Below, one piece after another: positions 37,820 to 46,592 of a stretch of 64,000 nt of DNA. The position numbers and the translations under genes were made by a program. Origin of the DNA: Bacteroidales bacterium (GTDB lineage Bacteria; Bacteroidota; Bacteroidia; Bacteroidales; UBA12077); NCBI GenBank assembly GCA_013138975.1, contig WTBR01000057.1, forward strand, positions 62,001-126,000, written 5' to 3'. Numbering within the stretch: the first letter of the stretch is position 1; every line of letters begins with the position of its first letter. Below the pieces are notes generated by a model. That model was given only the letters and a program-made list of their open reading frames with translations. It was not told the origin of the DNA and made no database searches.

Positions 37820-38436
37820 TATTGTAATACAGTGAAGTGGGTTACAATATAGTTTTCTTGCTTTTGGCTAATAGCCAGAGGCTTTGAGCTTTTTGTTTTT
37901 ATCTTTCTAACTTCTTTTTTTTTATTAAATTCTAACTTTAATCTCAATTTTTTTTTGACTGTTAGTTTTAATTATCAAACTATTAACTTATTGTTTAGGT
38001 GCTAAGCGATTAATTATATTTGAGATATAGTTTTTATTTATATAACATTTGTTTAATAAATTCGCGATACAATTATACAAATTAATACCAAATATTACAA
38101 CTTAGTTTTAAGTTAGTGTATCGATTTTAAGTTGAGATACTTATATCTTGTTGAAAATTAAGTGATTAATTTTTAATTTTATTTTCGAAATAACAAAAAA
38201 CAATAATAAATTGTAGATCTTGATATATTTAAATCTTTATAAAATTGAAAAAATTAATACTTCCTTTAAGGCTAATGCTTATTAATTAATTATTGTGATA
38301 CAAATAATCGGTCAATAGATAGTATTGTGAAGATTGTAGTTTTTTATACAAATGATAAACATGTTGGATGGAGCCAACAAGGGATTATGATAGTGTTCCC
38401 GGATTAGTTAGTATGTGGAAAACAATTGAAAAATAT
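37820..38436. other. Long AT-rich spacer without genes
   Basis: Together with the hairpin that follows, this is a 683-base gap. It is very AT-rich, with no reading frame that looks coding on either strand and no clear repeat. Part of it must carry the promoter of the BlaI-type gene. Confidence 0.5.
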
Positions 38437-38483
38437 AAAGTCGCAAAGAAGCACATGATAATTCATAGCGTCTTTGCGACTTT
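38437..38483 (-). terminator. Hairpin terminator after the tricorn-like gene
   Basis: AAAGTCGCAAAG and its exact reverse complement CTTTGCGACTTT enclose a 23-base loop. On the minus strand the stem is followed by ATATTTTT. It lies 20 bases past the protease stop (38503). The GCAAAG/CTTTGCG wording also recalls the octamer repeats near 61.3-62.1 kb. Confidence 0.5.
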
Positions 38484-38502
38484 GTAGTTATATAGGTTTA
38501 TG

Positions 38503-41500
38503 TTATTTTATTTCTGTTTCATTCCAACCTGAGCGATCTGGTTCTACAGGAGCATTTGGTTTTTTAACTGGATTTGCATCTAATTCTTTAAGCAATACTT
38601 CAACAGCTTTTTCAACACTTGGATCAATTCCTTTTGCTGTTAAATGAGGTTCGTCAATAACTTCAATATCCGGATAAACGCCTATGCCTTCAATTATCCA
38701 TTCACCCTTTTCATTGTAAATTCCAAATCGAGGAACGGCAATATAACCGCCATCTACTAAACCTTCATTACCTTGCATTCCAACTAATCCACCCCAGGTT
38801 CTTGTACCAATAATAGTTCCTAAACCTTTTTTTCTAAAATAATAAGGGAAAGCATCGCCACCTGACGATGAATAACCATTAATAAGCATTGCTTTTGGTC
38901 CATCGTGAGCAATTGTAGGTGATTTCATAGGATGTAATTTATTAACGTGCCAGTAGCTTAGTGTTTTACGCTCAAGCATATCTGCCATGTTTTCAGGAAT
39001 AAACCCACCACCATTAAAGCGATCATCAATAATTAATGCTTCTTTATTATGATAAGCATACATTCCACGATGTAATTCGTAATTTCCTTCTACAGCAGTA
39101 TTTGGAACATGAATATATCCTATTCGACCATTGGAAAGTTTATCGACCATTGCACGGCGTTCTTCAACCCAATTTAAATAGAATAAGGTAAGTTCACTGT
39201 TAATTGTTTTTATTGTATATGTTTTAGCACCCGATTCTGATGGTGTTGAGTTTACAGTTATTTCAATATGTTTATCTGCTGCATTTTCAAGGAACTTATA
39301 AGGATTATCAGCTAATGTAACATTGTTACCATTTAGTTTGATTAAATAATCTCCTTCTTTAATATTTATCCCTTGTTCTGTTAACGGAGAACGGCGATCT
39401 TCTGTCCAATTTTCGCCTTTATAAATTTTAGAAATAATATAGCGATTTGCATTTTCGTCAACTTTTAAATCTGCACCTAATAAACCTCCATCAATACGTT
39501 TAACTCGTTCGAAATCGCCGAAATTATCATAAGCATGTCCTGTATTTGATTCTGCGATTATTTCTCCGAAAATATAATCTAAATCGGCTCTATGACTAAC
39601 ATAAGGTAATAATTGAGCATATTTAGCTTTTAATCCTTTCCAATCGGTATTATGCATATTTGAAACATAGAAGTAATCTCTGAAAATTCTCCATCCATCA
39701 GTATATATCTGTTCCCATTCTTTTTTAGGATCAATCTTCATTTCAACATCACTTAAATCTAATTTACCATCTCCGGCTTTTTGATTTTTTGATATTCCTA
39801 CAATACCATAGTTTCCTTTTGAATTGTAAAGTAATTTCTTACCATCAGCAGAAATTGAAGCATCATTCACATCAGAAATAATTAGTTCATCTTTTTCTTC
39901 TGAAATATTATATTTATGTAATCCATCTTCAGCTCCATAAAGAACTCCACCATCAATGGCCTCGAGGTATCTATAATTACCATCAAAAATTGGAAAATCC
40001 ATAATTCGAGTTGCAATCTCGTCGAAATCAATCTTAATATTTAATTCATCTTTTTTAGGCTCATCATTTTCTTTTTTATCTTTTTTCTTTTTTGAAGACG
40101 ATTCATTTTTTTCTTCCGATTGTATATCAACTATATCATTTTTAAATTTGAACAGTTTCGGACTGTCTTTTCTTAAAGCTAAAGCATATATACGAGTTGC
40201 ATCATTATATAAGTATGTAAATTCGAAACTTGAAAAATCAAGGTTGAAATCACGATTTGATAAGAAAAATAAATAGTTCCCATCTTTTGAAAATGTTGGG
40301 CTGTAATCGGTAAATGTATCATCTGTTATTTGATGATTTTGACCGCTTACTAAATTGTAAACCCAAATTGCATTATTGCTGTTTTCGCTATTATTGGTAT
40401 AAGTAATCCATTTTGAATCTGGAGAAAAACTGTAATCTCTAATTTCTTCTGAATAAGCACTCGCAACAACTTTAATTTCGCCGGTAGCTGCATCAATATA
40501 TTGTAGTTTTAAAGTACGATCAGAGAAAAGTAGATATTTACTGTCGGGCGACCAAGTAGGATTGTATTTCCATGCTTTTGAATTAAAACTTAATTGTTTA
40601 GCTTTTGCGCCTTTTTTATTTTCTAAAAGATAGATTTCGTATTCTCCTGTTGCATCAGAAATGTAAGAAATATATTTTCCGTTTGGAGACCAGTTTGGTG
40701 ACATTTCACGAACACCTTGCGTATTTGTTAAGTTAACAGTAAAACCATTCTCGGCAGGTACTGAAAATATATCTCCGCGGGCATCGAATAAAGCACGTTT
40801 ACCACTAGGTGAAATTGAAGCACTTTCGATGAAATCACTTACATTCTTGAAATAAGGAAGTATGTTTGGATTATCGAAAGTAATATTAACAGTTACTTTC
40901 TCTGTTTTTCCGGTTTCGACATTTAGTTTATAAATATGCCCTCCATTTTCGTAAGCAATCATACCATTTTCGCCTGATGGCCACATTACATCAAACTCAG
41001 AATGAGTTGTTAACTGTTTTGTTTCTTTGGTATCAAGATCATAACTATAAATGTTTAGAGTTAAATCTTTATCCGAAGCATAAAATATTTTGTTCTTATG
41101 CCAAACCGGAATTTGATCTGATCCGGGAAAATCAGTAATTCTTTCTGAGTTATCAGTTTTTAAATCATAAATCCAAATATCAGCAGCACGACCCCCTTTG
41201 TAGCGTTTCCAAGTTCTGAATTCTCTACTTATAGGAGTATAACAAATTTTTGAAGCATCAGGAGAAAGTACACCGAAACCAGCATCTGTTATTTGTAATG
41301 CTTTTTCGAAACCACCATCAATACTTACTAAGAAATATTTACCGTTTCTTTCTCCAAATGGTGTTCGATTACTTCTTATCAGGATATTCTTACTATCTGG
41401 AGTCCAGTCCATAATAATATTATCGAAACCACCACGAGGAGGCATTTCTCCAACATCATTATAATATGTTAATTGTTGAGGAGTTCCGCCTTTTGAAGGC

Positions 41501-41787
41501 ATAACATAAACTTGTCTGTTGCCTGAGTATTCTCCGGAGAATGCAATCCATTGCCCATCGGGAGAAATTCTTGGAAATAATTCTAATCCTTTATGAGATG
41601 TTAATCTAATAGCATCTCCACCATTAGCATCAACAGTCCATATATCTCCTGCATAAACAAAAGCAATTAAGTTATTGTTAATATCAGGGAATCGCATTAA
41701 GCGAGCATCATTTTGAGCCTTTGTGGAAAAAGCTGAAAATACAGCTAATAAGGCTATTACTGTAATTGTAATTTTAAATTTTTGCAT
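38503..41787 (-). CDS. Tricorn protease-like S41 peptidase
   Basis: 1094 residues with a signal peptide (ITVIALLAVFSAFSTKAQ). A TolB/WD-like propeller comes first (about 30-590), with repeated phrases such as PRISPDGQWIAFSGEYSGN, SPNWSPNGKYISYISD and NPTWSPDSKYLLFS. A second beta domain follows a Lys/Glu-rich insert near 560-580. Then come a PDZ segment (GINIKEGDYLIKLNGNNV, about 810-830) and a C-terminal S41 serine protease domain. The nucleophile region is NGYSSSGGDAFPYYF (970-984), Ser975 being the likely catalytic residue. Archaeal tricorn degrades peptides; the exported Bacteroidetes forms probably digest peptides in the periplasm or outside. It is a single gene with its own hairpin terminator. 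Confidence 0.92.
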   Translation of the reverse strand: MQKFKITITVIALLAVFSAFSTKAQNDARLMRFPDINNNLIAFVYAGDIWTVDANGGDAIRLTSHKGLELFPRISPDGQWIAFSGEYSGNRQVYVMPSKGGTPQQLTYYNDVGEMPPRGGFDNIIMDWTPDSKNILIRSNRTPFGERNGKYFLVSIDGGFEKALQITDAGFGVLSPDASKICYTPISREFRTWKRYKGGRAADIWIYDLKTDNSERITDFPGSDQIPVWHKNKIFYASDKDLTLNIYSYDLDTKETKQLTTHSEFDVMWPSGENGMIAYENGGHIYKLNVETGKTEKVTVNITFDNPNILPYFKNVSDFIESASISPSGKRALFDARGDIFSVPAENGFTVNLTNTQGVREMSPNWSPNGKYISYISDATGEYEIYLLENKKGAKAKQLSFNSKAWKYNPTWSPDSKYLLFSDRTLKLQYIDAATGEIKVVASAYSEEIRDYSFSPDSKWITYTNNSENSNNAIWVYNLVSGQNHQITDDTFTDYSPTFSKDGNYLFFLSNRDFNLDFSSFEFTYLYNDATRIYALALRKDSPKLFKFKNDIVDIQSEEKNESSSKKKKDKKENDEPKKDELNIKIDFDEIATRIMDFPIFDGNYRYLEAIDGGVLYGAEDGLHKYNISEEKDELIISDVNDASISADGKKLLYNSKGNYGIVGISKNQKAGDGKLDLSDVEMKIDPKKEWEQIYTDGWRIFRDYFYVSNMHNTDWKGLKAKYAQLLPYVSHRADLDYIFGEIIAESNTGHAYDNFGDFERVKRIDGGLLGADLKVDENANRYIISKIYKGENWTEDRRSPLTEQGINIKEGDYLIKLNGNNVTLADNPYKFLENAADKHIEITVNSTPSESGAKTYTIKTINSELTLFYLNWVEERRAMVDKLSNGRIGYIHVPNTAVEGNYELHRGMYAYHNKEALIIDDRFNGGGFIPENMADMLERKTLSYWHVNKLHPMKSPTIAHDGPKAMLINGYSSSGGDAFPYYFRKKGLGTIIGTRTWGGLVGMQGNEGLVDGGYIAVPRFGIYNEKGEWIIEGIGVYPDIEVIDEPHLTAKGIDPSVEKAVEVLLKELDANPVKKPNAPVEPDRSGWNETEIK

Positions 41788-41904
41788 ATTAAATTTGTTT
41801 GATTTGATTATATAGACACATAAATACTGAAATCGATTAATTTAGAAATGAAAGTTTAAAAAAAATAGTACATTCGAAACATCATTTTGTTTAAAATTAT
41901 TGTG

Positions 41905-42237
41905 ATGGAAAAGAAAATAATCAACGAAATTAAGGTAAAAATAATTACTGAGATTGATAAAACAAAAAAATCTATAATAGAATATAAAGAAATAACAAAG
42001 CCTATAGCTCCCGAAAATGCTATTGGTAGAATTTCTCGAATGGATGCTATAAATAATAAAAGTGTAGCTGAAGCTGCTTTGCGAACAGCAGAAGAAAAGC
42101 TTGATAAATTAAATTATATGTTAACTCAAGTTGGTGAAGCTGATTTTGGGGTTTGCGCAAAATGCAAAAAACCTATCCCAATAGGTAGAATACTTTTAAT
42201 GCCACAAAGCAGGCATTGTGTTAATTGTGCTACTTAA
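41905..42237 (+). CDS. DksA/TraR-type zinc finger protein
   Basis: 110 residues from the ATG at 41905; the frame is open from a TTG at 41887, which is less likely as start. A long N-terminal coiled coil (about 1-75) is followed by a C4 zinc finger with Cys84, Cys87, Cys105 and Cys108 (VCAKCKKPIPIGRILLMPQS then RHCVNC). This is the layout of DksA-family factors, which enter the RNA polymerase secondary channel. It lacks the long form of classical DksA. It is divergent from the tricorn-like gene and followed by a 170-base AT-rich spacer. Confidence 0.88.
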   Translation: MEKKIINEIKVKIITEIDKTKKSIIEYKEITKPIAPENAIGRISRMDAINNKSVAEAALRTAEEKLDKLNYMLTQVGEADFGVCAKCKKPIPIGRILLMPQSRHCVNCAT

Positions 42238-42377
42238 ACATTAGATTTATTTTTCAGAAATAAATTTTATTGAGGTTTTAACATTTAAAATAAAACTTCA
42301 ATTCTTTTAAAACGTAATATTATAAATTATCTAAATGTTAATATTTAGGATATAGAAAATAATAATTTGATTTTTTT

Positions 42378-42401
42378 ACTAAAATACTAAAATACTAAAA
42401 T
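42378..42401. repeat. Three tandem copies of ACTAAAAT
   Basis: A perfect 8-base unit repeated three times ends six bases before the start codon of the hybrid kinase at 42408. A change in copy number would shift the leader and could alter expression. Confidence 0.6.
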
Positions 42402-42407
42402 TCAAAT

Positions 42408-45278
42408 ATGAATATGAATTCAAAAAGAAGTATTAGTCGTAAAGTTTTAGTTGCAGTTTTTGTAATAACGACATTATCGATGGCGCTTTTAGCATTAGTA
42501 TCCATATTTGCAAAGAATTATGAATGCAAAAAAGAATGTAAATTGATAACAGAAACATACATTAATGAGCAAGATTTAATTGTTAAGTATGAAGTTGAAA
42601 GAGCTGTAAATGATATTGAATTTAGGATTAAAAATTCTGGTTATACTCAAGAAATATTGCAGAATAAAATTCTGGAACTATTAGCGGATGCTCGGTTTTC
42701 AAATAAGGGAAAAGAGCAAGGAATATTTTTTGTAAGATCTTATGATGGTGTACAAATGTTAAGTGTTAGTAAACCTGAATTGGTAGGAAAAGATGTTTCG
42801 CAATTAAAGGATTCTGATGGATTAATAACACACGAACTGTTTATGAATATTGTGAATGATTCAAAAAGCGGTTTTGCCGATTATTCATGGTTTAACCCGG
42901 TAACAGGAACAGTTCAAAAGAAAAGATCATTTATTAAAGGTATCCCGGAATTGCAATGGTATATTGGGGCTGGTTTTTGGTTTGATGATATAAATTCAGT
43001 TATAGAAGAGAAAAAAATACATCTTAAAACGGTTGTTCGAAATTATATTTTTAGTTTATTGATAATTATTCTAATTTCATACATAACTATTTTTATTGTT
43101 GCACGAAAAATTTCGAAAAAGATTAGGGATAATTTCGAAAAATTCAGCTTGTTTTTAAAGACAGCAGCAAGTCAACATGCTTTTATTGAAGAAGGAAGTC
43201 TGCATTATTTAGAGTTTAATAAATTAGCAGATTCTGCAAATAGAATGATTTCGGAACGTATAAAGGCTGAAGAAGACTTAAATATTATGGCACATGCCTT
43301 TAAAAGTATTACAGATTGTGTTACAATTACAGATCTTGATAATAATATACTTTTTGTAAATGATTCTTTTCTTAAAACATATGGATATAATCATAAAGAA
43401 ATAGTTGGTAAAAAAATTGATTTGTTTGGATCACCAAAGAACCCAGAAGGTCTTCATGATCAAATTTTAAAAGAAACATATAAGGGAGGTTGGAGTGGTG
43501 AGTTATGGAATACACGCCATAATGGAAATGAGTTTCAGATTACACTTTCTACATCGGTAATAAAAAATAAATTAGGCAGTGTGACTGCATTAGTTGGTGT
43601 TTCGAAGGATATTTCGGAGCAAAAGCGTGCAGATTTATTGCAAAAAATTATTTACAATATTTCACTGGCAACGAGCACAACAAAAGGACTTGATGAATTA
43701 ATTGATTTTATTAAAAAACAATTAGAATTCATTATAGATGTTAGGAATTTTTATGTTGCCTTTTATAATGAAAAGGACGATACATTTACGTCTCCATTTA
43801 TGCTTGATGAAAAAGATAATTTTGATACTTGGCCTGCCGGAATATCGCTTACTGCCTATGTTTATAAGAATAATAAGTCGAGCTTATTAACAAGAGAAGG
43901 TATAAAAAAATTAGAAAAATCGGGAGATATTGAAGTTACAGGCACTATACCGGAAGTGTGGCTGGGGATTCCTTTAATAGTAAAAGGTAAAGTATATGGA
44001 GTTTTTGCAGTTCAAAGTTATAGCAATGAAATAGTTTATACTCAAAATGATCGTGAGATTCTTGAATTTGTTTCGCATCAAATAAGCATTTCTCTTGAAA
44101 GAAAAAAGGTGGAAACAGAACTACAATTAGCATATGAAAAAGCGATGGAGTCTGATCGTTTAAAGTCAGCTTTTTTGGCAACAATGACACATGAGCTAAG
44201 AACCCCACTTAATGCTGTTATTGGATTTTCGGAGTTAATTAATAAAGAAAATAAATTAGATAAAATTTTAAACTTTTCGGGGATTATAAATCGTAGTGGA
44301 CATTATTTACTTGAAATTGTAGAGGGTATCTTTGATGCCACATTAATGGAAGCAGGACAAGTTAATATTGTAAAGAGAACATATTCAATATCATCTATAA
44401 TGCAATCTGTTCAAGAATTAGCACAGGCAGAGCAAATAAAATTTGATAGTAGTATTCAAGTAAATTATAAGCCTTTAGATGACGATGAAATGCTTATATA
44501 TACTGATAAATCTAAGTTGAAGCAAATACTCATTAACCTTATTAAAAATGCTATTAAATTTACAAACGAAGGATATATTGAATATGGCTATGAAAAGATT
44601 AAAGAAAATGGTATTTCGCAATTAAGATTTTATGTTAAAGACACAGGAATAGGAATTGTGAAAGATAAACAAAAGATAATTTTTGATATATTTCGTCAAG
44701 CTGATGATTCATTAACACGAGATTATGGTGGTACAGGTATTGGTTTATATGTTGTGAAAAGGTTTACCGAGATACTTGGAGGAAAAGTTGAACTGGAATC
44801 AGAAAAAGGAAAAGGCTCAACATTTTATATATACATACCTATTACTGAGCCAATACAAACAAATAATAAGCTTATTCAAGAAAATAAACAAAAAGGTACT
44901 AGTTCTTATTCTGATAAAACTATTCTTATTGTTGAAGATGATAAAGTTAGTGCCAAACTTTTAGTAGAAATATTAAGTGATAAAAAAATAAATTATTTAA
45001 TTGCTGAAGATGGCAATGAAGCTGTTAAGGCCTGTTCCGAAAATCATAATATTGATCTTGTTTTAATGGATATTAAGATGCCAGATATGAATGGTTACGA
45101 GGCTACAAAATTAATAAAGAAAAAGCGACCTGAATTAATTGTAGTGGCGCAGACAGCACATGCTGTTTCCGAAGATAAGGAAAAGGCTTTAAAAGCCGGA
45201 TGCGATGACTTTATTACAAAACCAATAATACAAAAAGACTTGATCAGAATTATTAATAAGGCTTTGAATGTAGGATAA
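42408..45278 (+). CDS. Hybrid sensor histidine kinase/response regulator (Cache-PAS-GAF-HisKA-HATPase-REC)
   Basis: 956 residues. A membrane helix (about 10-30), then a periplasmic Cache domain (50-200; FFVRSYDGVQMLSVSKPELV and QWYIGAGFWFDD), a second helix (about 210-230), a linker, a PAS domain (about 290-405; CVTITDLDNNILFVNDSFL), a GAF domain (about 410-570), HisKA with His595 in MTHELRTPLN, an ATPase (GTGIGLYVVKRFTEILGG) and a receiver with phospho-acceptor Asp888 (LVLMDIKMPDMNGYEA). The Cache domain suggests sensing of a small external ligand. No partner DNA-binding regulator is adjacent. A terminator follows at 45397. Confidence 0.92.
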   Translation: MNMNSKRSISRKVLVAVFVITTLSMALLALVSIFAKNYECKKECKLITETYINEQDLIVKYEVERAVNDIEFRIKNSGYTQEILQNKILELLADARFSNKGKEQGIFFVRSYDGVQMLSVSKPELVGKDVSQLKDSDGLITHELFMNIVNDSKSGFADYSWFNPVTGTVQKKRSFIKGIPELQWYIGAGFWFDDINSVIEEKKIHLKTVVRNYIFSLLIIILISYITIFIVARKISKKIRDNFEKFSLFLKTAASQHAFIEEGSLHYLEFNKLADSANRMISERIKAEEDLNIMAHAFKSITDCVTITDLDNNILFVNDSFLKTYGYNHKEIVGKKIDLFGSPKNPEGLHDQILKETYKGGWSGELWNTRHNGNEFQITLSTSVIKNKLGSVTALVGVSKDISEQKRADLLQKIIYNISLATSTTKGLDELIDFIKKQLEFIIDVRNFYVAFYNEKDDTFTSPFMLDEKDNFDTWPAGISLTAYVYKNNKSSLLTREGIKKLEKSGDIEVTGTIPEVWLGIPLIVKGKVYGVFAVQSYSNEIVYTQNDREILEFVSHQISISLERKKVETELQLAYEKAMESDRLKSAFLATMTHELRTPLNAVIGFSELINKENKLDKILNFSGIINRSGHYLLEIVEGIFDATLMEAGQVNIVKRTYSISSIMQSVQELAQAEQIKFDSSIQVNYKPLDDDEMLIYTDKSKLKQILINLIKNAIKFTNEGYIEYGYEKIKENGISQLRFYVKDTGIGIVKDKQKIIFDIFRQADDSLTRDYGGTGIGLYVVKRFTEILGGKVELESEKGKGSTFYIYIPITEPIQTNNKLIQENKQKGTSSYSDKTILIVEDDKVSAKLLVEILSDKKINYLIAEDGNEAVKACSENHNIDLVLMDIKMPDMNGYEATKLIKKKRPELIVVAQTAHAVSEDKEKALKAGCDDFITKPIIQKDLIRIINKALNVG

Positions 45279-45396
45279 AATAATACCTCATTATATAAGA
45301 AAAGCTTACGAAGAGTTTCTAAAACACATGGCAGAGAATAAATTAGATTCGATGAAGAAATCAAAGAATTAATTTTTAAGTACTATATTTGTTATT

Positions 45397-45433
45397 AAAC
45401 TTCCGTGGTTTTAGAAAACTCTGGAAGTTTTTT
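45397..45433 (+). terminator. Rho-independent terminator after the hybrid kinase
   Basis: AACTTCC and GGAAGTT form the outer stem, with an inner GTTTT/AAAAC stem, followed by TTTTTTAT. It lies about 120 bases past the kinase stop and 23 bases before the PorP/SprF-like gene. Confidence 0.65.
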
Positions 45434-45455
45434 ATAACAACTATTTGAAAGTAAT

Positions 45456-46316
45456 ATGAGATTAATTACCACTATTTTAGTCGTTTTGTTCTTTTCTGTT
45501 ATTTCTTTTGGGCAACAAGCCGATATAGCACATATTATTCCACAACCACTTGAGTTAAATCCTGCTTTTGCCGGCAGTTATTTCCAATACAAAGCAGATG
45601 TATATCTAAGTGGGTATTATTTGGGGATAACGGGATCACCTAAGAATATTAAACTTAGCTCAGATATTGCACTTGAAAAATTTAAAAGTGGATTAGGATT
45701 ACTCTATCATGGTGAGGAGATTGGATCTACAAAATCAAAAATTATGGAATTAGCATATTCTTTTAATACGCTTATTAAAAGAATGAGCCTCAACATAGGA
45801 GTTGGAGTTAAATATCATAATAATAGGTTAAATTTTGATATGTATTCCCCAGATTATTCTTCAGATTTAGTAATTAAAAATGGATCTCTTAATCGATTGG
45901 CATTATCAGGAGGACTCCTTTTATATAATAAGAGATTTTATATGTCATTCTCATATATTGATCAATATATTTATGCGGATTCTGAAGAGATGGAACCTTT
46001 TGGTATGGGAGTATTTAATATAGTTTCAGGGTATCATTTTTTTAAAGGGAATAAAATTTCATTTTGTCCTTCAATTTATACACATATACATCGTAATTAT
46101 GGGAACATTATAAAATTGAATTTAAAAGCAATGATTGTAAATAAGGTATGGTTATCTACAACATTAAGTTCTGATGAATACTATGAATTTGGTGTGGGAA
46201 TTGATATATGGAATTACTATGTAGGATTTAGGGAAATAAGGCCTATAGTTAATGATAATTATGTTAATTCCAGTAAATTAGAAGTTTTTGCAGGTTTTTA
46301 TTTCGATAAAAATTAA
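45456..46316 (+). CDS. PorP/SprF family type IX secretion-associated membrane protein
   Basis: 286 residues with a signal peptide (LITTILVVLFFSVISFGQQ). The family opening is clear: IIPQPLELNPAFAGSYFQYK (about 28-47) followed by an outer-membrane beta-barrel pattern of alternating strands (FKSGLGLLYHGEEIG, LNIGVGVKYHNNRLNFD, NYYVGFREIRPI). PorP/SprF proteins bind T9SS cargo such as SprB at the outer membrane. Here it is a single gene, so its cargo is not evident; the SprB-repeat protein at 8125-16059 is one candidate, by inference. A 13-base inverted repeat (CAAATAAAGAATA at 46319 and its complement at 46383) follows the stop. Confidence 0.88.
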   Translation: MRLITTILVVLFFSVISFGQQADIAHIIPQPLELNPAFAGSYFQYKADVYLSGYYLGITGSPKNIKLSSDIALEKFKSGLGLLYHGEEIGSTKSKIMELAYSFNTLIKRMSLNIGVGVKYHNNRLNFDMYSPDYSSDLVIKNGSLNRLALSGGLLLYNKRFYMSFSYIDQYIYADSEEMEPFGMGVFNIVSGYHFFKGNKISFCPSIYTHIHRNYGNIIKLNLKAMIVNKVWLSTTLSSDEYYEFGVGIDIWNYYVGFREIRPIVNDNYVNSSKLEVFAGFYFDKN

Positions 46317-46592
46317 TCCAAATAAAGAATAATATTTTGCTTTTTATTAATGGTATTCAGCTCAGATTATTCTTCTCAAAACTATTCTTTATTTGATAAT
46401 AACCGGGCAATAGCTTTTGGTTCATAAGTTAATTTCGAGAAAGGATTTCTTAAATTTTAATTTCACAATATAGTTACTTTCATTGGCGTAAATATGAGAT
46501 TTATTATCTAAGTTTATGGTTTTTTTGCTTTGATTAAACTATTACGTAAAAAAGTATCTAATAGTAGATTATTAATTTCTAACTAATTTCAA

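Noticed and set aside
41887..41904. TTG start for the DksA-like protein
   Set aside because: The ATG at 41905 gives a typical family start (MEKKIINEIK) and needs no rare start codon.
45279..45396. Short frame reading AYEEFLKHMAENKLDSMKKS after the hybrid kinase
   Set aside because: It has no convincing start; only about 14 codons follow the ATG. It may be a remnant, but the evidence is too thin.
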